A stretch of DNA of 64,000 nt. Origin: Chaetomium olivaceum. Taxonomy: Eukaryota; Ascomycota; Sordariomycetes; Sordariales; Chaetomiaceae. The position numbers and the translations under genes are program-made. The stretch is taken from positions 186,001 to 250,000 of the forward strand of contig JAYWVB010000025.1 of the NCBI GenBank assembly GCA_039881045.1, given 5' to 3'. Below the pieces are notes generated by a model. It searched no databases, was not told the DNA's origin, and saw nothing but the letters and a program-made list of their open reading frames with translations. Positions within the stretch are counted from its first letter, which is position 1. Each line of letters opens with the position of its first letter. Shown one piece after another: positions 57,675 to 64,000 of this stretch.

Positions 57675-59120
57675 CTACGACGACGTGCTGCTCTTGTGCA
57701 GCTTCGCCTTGATCTTGTCCTTCAGACTAAGCTTCTCCTTGTCACCGTTGTCAGCGCCATGGCTACCATGACTGCCATGCGTGTCCTGGCTACCACCGCT
57801 CCGGCTGGCAATATCATTCCCACGGTGTGTAGCGGGCGGGTGAATCCCCTTTTGCTCTAGCAGACCTGCGCCAGCAACTCTCATATTAGCATTCCCAATC
57901 CAGTCCAAACCAACCCCCATGATCGACCTCAGCCAGCGCCGCCAGACGCATAAAACAAGCCATACTCAAGGGAGAACAGGTAAATGTTGGGTGGGTGGGT
58001 TGGGATTTACTCACGATCAGCCTCCCTGCCCGCGCCCGGCCTTGACGCATCAAAATCCCCGCCGTCCGCCACGAGCCCGCTCGACTTGACATACTCCTCA
58101 CCACCCATCCCCTTCCCACCTCCGGCGGCAACCCCCCTCTCCCCGTCTTCAGCAAGCCCCTTCCCACTATCCCGCCTCTGATGCTGCCCAGCCGCTGCCT
58201 CACCACCTCGGGCGCCGGCGGCGTCGCCGCCGTGCTCGCGCGCGATTTCTTCGAGGGGTCGGGGGCCGGGGCCCTTGAGGTCGAGGTTGAGGTCCGGGGT
58301 GGCGGCGACGTCTTCGTCGGAGGACTTTTGGAGCTGTTCCTTCTTGGTTTTGGTTGCGTGTTCCTCGGGTTTGTTGGCGGAGGAGGTGGTGGTGGTGGTG
58401 GCGGTGGTGCTGGGAGTGGGGATCTTGGTGTCGGCTTCGGAGATGGCGGCGGCGGTGCCGGGGATTTTGTCGGGGGTGCCGCCGGTGGTGGTGTTGCTGG
58501 TGGTGCCGGTGGTCCCGGTGGTGGTCGTACCGGGGGTGTGGGCCGTAAATGCTGAGGGACCCTCGGGCGGCGGGCGCGTGTCGTTCTGGGCTTTGGTCGA
58601 GTCGTCGCGCATGCCGACGGCGGATGGGGCGGAGCCGGCGGGGCCGGAGGGGTTGGCGGGCTGGCTTGTGCTTGCTTCCTCTGTTGTTTCGGAGGGGGTG
58701 GGCTTGGCCTCGACGAAGCGCGGTTTGGTGGCGACTTCGGGCTCGGGCTTGGGCATGGGTTCAGGGACAGTCCTGCCCGTGGTCCGCGTGGCAATTGCTG
58801 GCTCGTTTGGTGTTTCGGTGTCTTTCTTTTCAGAGGTTTCTAGAGCTGCTTCGTTGGGTTCTGTCCAGGGATTAGTGGGATGCTTAATTGCTTTGGTCTG
58901 AGAGGCGGGATTCCAGAATTCCACTCTGTGAGAATAGTAAGTATGTGCCATGTAGTTGAGTGAGCTGGTGATGATTGAACTTACCACCAATGTTACCGGC
59001 ATCGTATGGCTCTCCAGCAGCTACATTGCCCATCTTGCCCGAAACGGGTTCTTCGTGAGATTGGCCCTCGCCCCAAATGGCCTTGGAGGCGGCGTTTGTG
59101 AGGTTGTTAATGGTCTCCAT
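57675..59120 (-). CDS. Thr/Pro/Gly-rich low-complexity fungal protein
   Basis: Three exons: 59120..58985, 58923..58015, 57865..57675; 411 residues, joins in frame. It starts METINNLTNAASKAIWGEG, followed by SGKMGNVAAGEPYDAGNIG, an N-terminal signature I know from fungal proteins often labelled cell surface or glycine-rich. The middle is Thr/Pro/Glu-rich with a Thr-Gly run, then an Ala/Gly-rich acidic part. The tail ends in GDKEKLSLKDKIKAKLHKSS, a basic amphipathic end seen in the same family. There is no signal peptide or membrane segment, so the surface label is doubtful; a disordered stress-type protein is as likely. The second intron is 149 bp, the first uses an AGAG acceptor. Confidence 0.65.
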
Positions 59121-59854
59121 GGTGTTTTGTTCTTGTTCTTATGTTTGTTTATTCACGGGTATGCAGTATTTCTTGGAATGTGGGATTGGGTAAATGATAT
59201 AGATATAAATTCAGTATGCGTGCATCGAAGTCTTTATGCTTCCCCAAGCCCATCCCCTTCTCGGGCTACCTCATTCCTTCGACATGACCTCGAGCACCAA
59301 GGAGGAAGTGACGTATGGGGCCTTCAAAGACCGGGTTATCTCCCACCAAGTCGGGTACCCTGCCAGCCTAACGAGCCATTCAAGCCATTGAATTGGATCT
59401 GAGATCGAAAGTGTGACCCAAAATGGACAGTTCTCAGCTGAACGGTGAAAGGTGAAAAAGAAGCGGGACGCCATGACGTTAGTGGGAATCGCGGGGTGAT
59501 CGTATGTGACGTCACACTTGGCGATCTCTTTTTTGACTGCGGGGGAGAGCGCCACCCATGTGAAGCTTCCAGATTCAAGTTCCCCAAACTCCTAACCCAA
59601 AAAGCTTGTGTCCCTTGGCTTTGCCCGACTTTAGCACGTGTCTAGCGATCAGGTTCCTGTCAGGATAACAACTTGGCAATTGCTTGTCATTTCCATGTCA
59701 CAAATTGCTCATACCGGTTCGCTGGTTCAGCTTGGGACAGCGACTTGGAAGAGGTTTTGCAAACGAAATGAACCCCACAGCACAGGCTCAAATGGAGTGG
59801 GCAAACAGGTCCCCACTCAGAGACGGGCCAAGCCTAAAAATAAGGCAAAAGGAA
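59121..59854. other. intergenic, promoter side of the Thr/Pro-rich gene
   Basis: 730 bp without a recognisable gene. It contains a TGACGTCA-type palindrome at about 59508-59515, a CRE/bZIP-like site. Confidence 0.4.
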
Positions 59855-59938
59855 GGTCGTGCCCGGAATCGAACCGGGGTTGCCGGAATGTTCTGAGGTG
59901 ATCAGAATCCGGAGTGATAACCGCTACACTACACAACC
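59855..59938 (-). tRNA. tRNA-Gln(CTG) with a 13-nt intron
   Basis: Read on the minus strand from GGTTGTG to CACGACC, which form a seven-pair acceptor stem with one G-T pair. The T arm holds GGTTCGATTCC and the D arm GTGTAGCGG. The anticodon stem is CCGGA/TCCGG with loop TTCTGA..T. The anticodon is CTG, and 13 nt (TCACCTCAGAACA) lie after position 37, pairing TTCTGA with TCAGAA as expected of a nuclear pre-tRNA intron. It reads CAG codons. Confidence 0.93.
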
Positions 59939-60381
59939 GTTGTATGACCAACAGCTGATTGCTGAGCGAGTGGCCGCAGCCGCCTTCTTATAAAGGTACT
60001 CACAACAGCCAGAAACAACACCCGTTACTTGATCAACTAACACTATTTACGTTGCTACCCTAACCCGTTCTACTAGTCCATTTGTTTTTTGTTTTTTATG
60101 CGACTTGTCGTTAATCTTAATCTATACTAACATAGAAATCAAGCAACTTCCTCCCTCGCCGGTCGATTATTTTAAGGACTAATACTCGTCCCTCGTGCCG
60201 ACCCCAACACGACCGACTCGCATCATAACCAAATGACGGGCAGTCGATTTGAAAATAAATGTTTCCGGCCAAGGACATAATGAACAGCGTTGAAATTCAA
60301 AATGCCAACATAGCTAACAAAGACAGAGAAACCCAAGTTAAACTAGAGCAGAAGTTCACTGATTTCCTAACTATACACTAA
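59939..60381. other. intergenic, no gene seen
   Basis: 440 bp, AT-rich. It contains the tRNA upstream flank and the 3' flank of the small minus-strand gene. Confidence 0.35.
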
Positions 60382-60726
60382 CTAATCATTACACGAGTAA
60401 TTCACATCCTTCACATGCATGCCATCTAATCCCCGATTCATTTTTCTCCCCGTCGAGGGCGGCAGGCGGTAGTTGGAGCAGTAGATGACGTTGCGGTCCT
60501 GCTTGGTCGCGTGGTACGGGAACTTGAATTCCTTGCACTTCTCCCAGGCCAGGGCAAAGAGCGACTTGTAGTCGGCCGTGCGCGGGTCGCTGGCGATGTT
60601 GATGGTGAAGGTGGTGGCGCCGTTGGCGCCGAACGATGTGTGGTAGGCGTAGATGTTTTTGTTGTTGGCGAGGAACGTGTTGGTCTCCTCGGCGCAGATG
60701 CGGCAGGCTCCGACCTGGATGGCCAT
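60382..60726 (-). CDS. small cysteine-containing orphan protein
   Basis: A single exon of 114 residues, ATG at 60726 to stop at 60382. It opens MAIQVGACRICAEETN and includes YHTSFGANGATTFTINIASD, WEKCKEFKFPYHATKQDRNV and a C-terminal YSCND; five cysteines in all. There is no signal peptide or membrane segment, so it is not an obvious secreted effector. Codon use and a regular polar/hydrophobic pattern favour real coding over chance. I do not recognise the family and cannot give a function. Confidence 0.5.
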   Translation of the reverse strand: MAIQVGACRICAEETNTFLANNKNIYAYHTSFGANGATTFTINIASDPRTADYKSLFALAWEKCKEFKFPYHATKQDRNVIYCSNYRLPPSTGRKMNRGLDGMHVKDVNYSCND

Positions 60727-62860
60727 GGTAACGGTTTTAGGTAGGGGTTGAGGTCGGGTTGGCGTGACGAGGGCGTGAGGTGTTGGTTTGGTTGCTCTAA
60801 TGAGTTGTGAGATGGACTGATGTCTGCTTTGAGTTGTTGTGTTACGGGTAGGGATTTCCCCAGGTTTCTATACTCATAGACTAGAACCGTAATGTCACGT
60901 TACGGTCGGCAGTGAAACAGGAAAGAAGCCGCCTAGATTTCGTAGGTCGCAGTATAGAGTAAGAGAAACATCAGGATGGAGACAACGGCCTACTTTGAAG
61001 CATGGCGCGGTCGCGGGGTAATTGCGCCGCAGGCAGTGCGGGCAGTGTTTGGGCATTTTTGCTTCCTCTAGGCTCCAGGCATCGTGGCATTGGCATTCCA
61101 TGAGGTATCTGACAGATTGTGGGGTCATGCGTTTCGAGTCCGAGGCTTCAGGTTAAGTTACCCGTTGTAGTGTTGAGATGTTGAGGCCGGTAAACAGACT
61201 CGGGATACGACCAGGGTGCATGTCACATTATGGAAGTTGGTAGCAAAAAAAAGAATCGTGATGCGCGAACTATGTCAACGAAAGAGGTTTTTCAAAACCT
61301 TGTGTGTTCTCTGGTTTGAGAAATGGTCCCTTGGACCGTGCCGTTGAACCATTTTCTCCAATGGCCCCGTCTAAAAGATCCTCATAAGTACGATCTCAGA
61401 GTACACAAACAAGTGCCGTGTAAGTAGAAAATGACAAATACGAAACAAGTGGTCCGCAAACACAGGCCGAAATGGGAATATTAGGACATGTAGTCAAGGA
61501 TGAAAAGGATCTGCTACTGGAAGTAATTACTAAACTAGGGAATTGAGCTCGTGAGATCAGGCCGGATCCTTCACCGGGCTCGGGCCGTTGGCTGTTTGGT
61601 GTCGCCAAAAAAACGGCACATGCGACGAGTGGGGTTTTCGAATCACCAACTGATTCAGCTAACTCCTTTACACCACCAGCGAGTGGATCCAGGCCAGATA
61701 TGAGTCCCTGCCTGTCTAAGGATTCTAATCGAACCCAATGCATTATGCATCTGAACATCATCGAAGAACAGTTTAACCTAATCGCTCCCCAGTGTTTCCT
61801 TGCCTGCGATCACTTCCATCGAGGTTCCGGTGCATGTCGGACAAACAAAAAGATTGATAACACACTGCGCCATTTACAGATTGCCCCCATGAATGCGTGA
61901 TATTATGGCTCTCCGTCTCCCAGACCCCCGTGCGTGGCTTTTGCATTCATGCTACAGATGACTACTGGCTGGGAGCCCGAGACAGCGCAAAGCGCGCCAA
62001 ACGGCCTTCAAAAGTTGATGGCGACCAATCTTGGTCCTGAAGTGGGATGTCGCGATGCGGGTACTTTGTAGCGTGAGGACCTTGATGGCTCGATCGGCTA
62101 ACCAGTCTTGCCAGTCCATCAAGGTTCTCAAAGATGGCCTTTGCATATATTCCCTCGGTTCGCTCATCAGGTGAAACCTGCCTTTGGTTTTCTCTGTCGT
62201 TTTCTCAACACTTTCCAAGGACACGCCAAACAACAAGTTAATAACAGCCCTGAACTCGGTTGTTACTTTACTTACCCACCCACCACCCTTGACTCCAAAT
62301 GTCTCCTCTCTGGAGCCCTCCCTCCCAAGCCCAACCCCGCTTCGATCTTCGACATGTGGCTGCCCGCCCGTCCAACAGGCAGGCGCGCTTCGCGCTCTTA
62401 TCGCCGTAGCGTTCTCTCTACGCTGGGCAACTGACAGGATTTAGTCACCTTAGTCACTTTAACCCCACCCTACGGCCAATCCCGCTGCAGGCCACCATGG
62501 ACCCGTGACAGGATCCTCCGAATCGATTCGTCGCCGATACGCCGAGAGTCCGAAACAAGGTGTGGGATGGGGCGTCACTCGGCACACACGCTTCACGTAA
62601 CACTCAATTGCTCGAATTGAGGAGGGGATACAGCGGGACATTCAGACGTGGGGGGGAGAGGAGCAAGAGGAGGGAGGGGTAGCTGGGCTAAGGCAGGCTG
62701 GGCAGCTACGGTTTTGTCTATTTAATGACGCGCTGTGCTCCCTCTTCCTCCTGGTTTTGAAAGATTCCTCTTAACATCACAACTCGTCTGATATTCTCCT
62801 GCCAAAATCGCTCCACAAATCAATCAATTCAGAACTTACGTTCACAAACTTATCTCCAAA
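60727..62860. other. 2.1-kb region without a confident gene
   Basis: One minus-strand frame at 60895-61128 has cysteine pairs (MECQC, KHCPHC) but no supporting context. The rest has only short frames. The 150 bp before 62861 look like a promoter/leader: TATTTAATG at about 62718 and a pyrimidine-rich leader up to the metallothionein ATG. Confidence 0.4.
62716..62725 (+). promoter_or_regulatory. TATA-like element of the metallothionein gene
   Basis: CTATTTAATG about 140 bp before the ATG, followed by a CT-rich stretch and a leader of short AC-rich repeats, as in strongly expressed small fungal genes. Confidence 0.35.
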
Positions 62861-63080
62861 ATGGCTCCCTGGTAAGCACACAAACGCCTCCCCAGAAATA
62901 GAGACTTCCCACCGCGGCTGCTTCCCCGAACAATACTGATTTCAGGTCTACAGTGGTTGCAACACCTGCTCCTGCGCTGGCTCTTGCAGCAGCTGCGCTT
63001 GCGATGCCTGCGGCGTAAGTTAACCACATCCCGTCTTCCCGGTCACTCACTGCCGAGGCTTTCAGTTTGCTAAGCAGTGA
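62861..63080 (+). CDS. metallothionein-like cysteine-rich peptide
   Basis: Exon 2 (62946..63014) in the frame GTC-TAC-AGT reads YSGCNTCSCAGSCSSCACDA then CG: seven cysteines in C-x2-C-x-C-x3-C-x2-C-x-C-x2-C spacing, the pattern of small copper metallothioneins. Exon 3 (63066..63080) ends FAKQ-stop. Exon 1 should be ATG-GCT-CCC-TG (62861..62871) before GTAAGC, but it is 11 nt and leaves the cysteine frame one base off. One more base (for example TGC, giving MAPC) would fix it, so either the consensus lost a base or the start differs. In the printed frame translation gives an Ala-rich peptide instead. Such peptides bind Cu(I) or Zn in the cytosol and are induced by metal. Confidence 0.6.
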
Positions 63081-63519
63081 CATTTTTAGCACTAAATCTG
63101 CCACGCGAGATCTCTGGGTTCCAGTACCGCGCAATTGGATGGACGGGGGAGGTTTACAACGATGAGGACATGATTTGGCACCCCTAGGCCAGGGGTAGCT
63201 TGCCATGCGCCTGCTGCGCGTATTGAATTAGTCGCTCTTTAACTCGCAAACAATACATCATTTCCATGGACTAGACTTGCCCCCAACGTTGAGTGCAGCT
63301 GACTCGGTCCACACGTAACTTGTTTCCGCACCCAGCCATAAGAAAGGTATCGGTCTTGACCACGTCACGACTAGTTTACCAAAACTATGGGGAGTATAGA
63401 TTAAGCTGTGATCATATTATCATTGCCTACATAGAAGGGTTGTGAGCAAACCTGGAAAGCTAAAAGTGAGCGAGTGATTTTCCGAGTAGACATGATACAG
63501 CCCGCGTTCCCGACAGCAA
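63081..63519. other. intergenic, no gene seen
   Basis: 440 bp between the metallothionein-like gene and the convergent flavoprotein gene. No gene or RNA recognised. Confidence 0.35.
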
Positions 63520-64000
63520 TCATGCTGAAGCCTCCACGAGGCTCATAAACATGTTTCCTGCGCCACTCGTGTATCCCGCGAGCTCTCCATCCTCCTCAGG
63601 GGTGTACATCCCACCCTGGCCGCCATAGAACAGACCGTACCCCTTACGTACGACCTCCTCAATCCCCCACGCGATTCTCTCCGCCGCCAGCCTCGCGCCT
63701 CCAAGGTTGGGAGCCGACGGCCCTAGCTTCAGCGCCGCCAGCCGCCCAGCCACAAACAACGGCACCCCGTCATCCCACATCAGATCGTCGTTCAGACACG
63801 GAAAGCCTCCGTGCCCCTCAATAGGGTAGCTCTCCAGCATGGACTGCAGGAACGGCAGCTTCGCAAAGTCCGACTCGACCCCCGTCGCAAAATAGATGTG
63901 ATCCATCGGCGGCAGGCCACCCCTTCCTCCTCCTCCACCACTTTGCTATCCGTCTTCAAATACCACAACCCATCCCCATCCCTACCACCCTCCCCCCCTT
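63520..64000 (-). CDS. C-terminus of a FAD/NAD(P)-binding oxidoreductase, cut by the right edge
   Basis: The minus-strand frame to the stop at 63520 reads DHIYFATGVESDFAKLPFLQ, then CLNDDLMWDDGVPLFVAGRL, ALKLGPSAPNLGGARLAAER and AWGIEEV. The ATG (A/T-x-G-x-E) motif and the VPLFVAGRLAAL segment resemble the C-terminal FAD-binding part of class B flavoprotein monooxygenase/reductase-like proteins. Upstream of 63906 the likely continuation (WYLKTDSKVVEEEE) is in another frame, separated by a G/A-rich run at about 63917-63940, so a one-base indel may lie there. The start and the substrate domain are beyond the window, so I give only the fold class. Confidence 0.6.

Noticed and set aside
58181..58901. 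Plus-strand Gly/Val-rich frames of up to 208 codons
   Set aside because: Antisense shadows of the Thr/Pro-rich minus-strand gene.
60895..61128. 77-codon minus-strand frame with cysteine pairs (CQC, CPHC)
   Set aside because: Possible zinc-ribbon exon with a weak donor, but no partner exon or family could be found.
1..64000. CRISPR arrays, bacterial operons or ribosome-binding sites
   Set aside because: Intron-rich eukaryotic genes throughout; no regularly spaced direct repeats.

Overview
This window looks like the genome of a filamentous ascomycete (Pezizomycotina), most likely Sordariomycetes and probably near Sordariales. The evidence is many short GT..AG introns of about 50-150 bp, GC-rich coding sequence, a fungal set of conserved genes (NRC-1/STE11-type MAPKKK, DUF1770, fungal EST1/SMG7, HTD2-like dehydratase), an intron-bearing tRNA-Gln, and hAT and Tad1-like transposable element debris. 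Exon boundaries were derived by hand from splice signals and reading-frame continuity.

Layout. 1-0.4 kb: first exons of a minus-strand gene that leaves the window. 0.4-3.2 kb: no recognisable gene. 3.25-7.47 kb: a hAT DNA transposon with matching terminal inverted repeats and a perfect 8-bp target duplication; it holds a frame-broken transposase and a LINE ORF1 (gag-like) fragment. 8.1-8.9 kb: relic of the reductase domain of an adenylate-forming reductase. 9.4-26.4 kb: ordinary genes (GT25-like glycosyltransferase, a single-pass surface protein, RNA polymerase I/III subunit AC19, a complex I LYR subunit, BUD31, a C2H2 zinc-finger protein, EST1/SMG7, a GNAT acetyltransferase, adenosine kinase, ribosomal protein uL2). 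28.6-36.5 kb: a DDT/WHIM-type chromatin protein, a DUF1770 protein, eRF1 and prephenate dehydratase. 36.8-43.0 kb: an accessory island with a RecQ-like helicase and a convergent DUF6589 protein. It has a 170-bp inverted-repeat hairpin on its left and, on its right, five consecutive hairpins carrying tRNA-like A and B boxes. 43.5-63 kb: HTD2-like dehydratase, a very long PH-like/LRR protein, the STE11-type MAPKKK with a long leader, a Thr/Pro-rich protein, tRNA-Gln(CTG), an orphan small protein and a metallothionein. The right edge holds the C-terminus of a flavoprotein.

The housekeeping genes act independently (translation, transcription, splicing, purine salvage, phenylalanine synthesis, respiration, MAPK signalling). 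The parts of most interest are the helicase/DUF6589 island with its structured flanks and the composite hAT/LINE element. A recurrent feature is the single-base indel: at least six otherwise conserved genes change frame once, several times in a C or G run. This suggests consensus errors rather than six dead genes, and it affects how the C-termini should be read.
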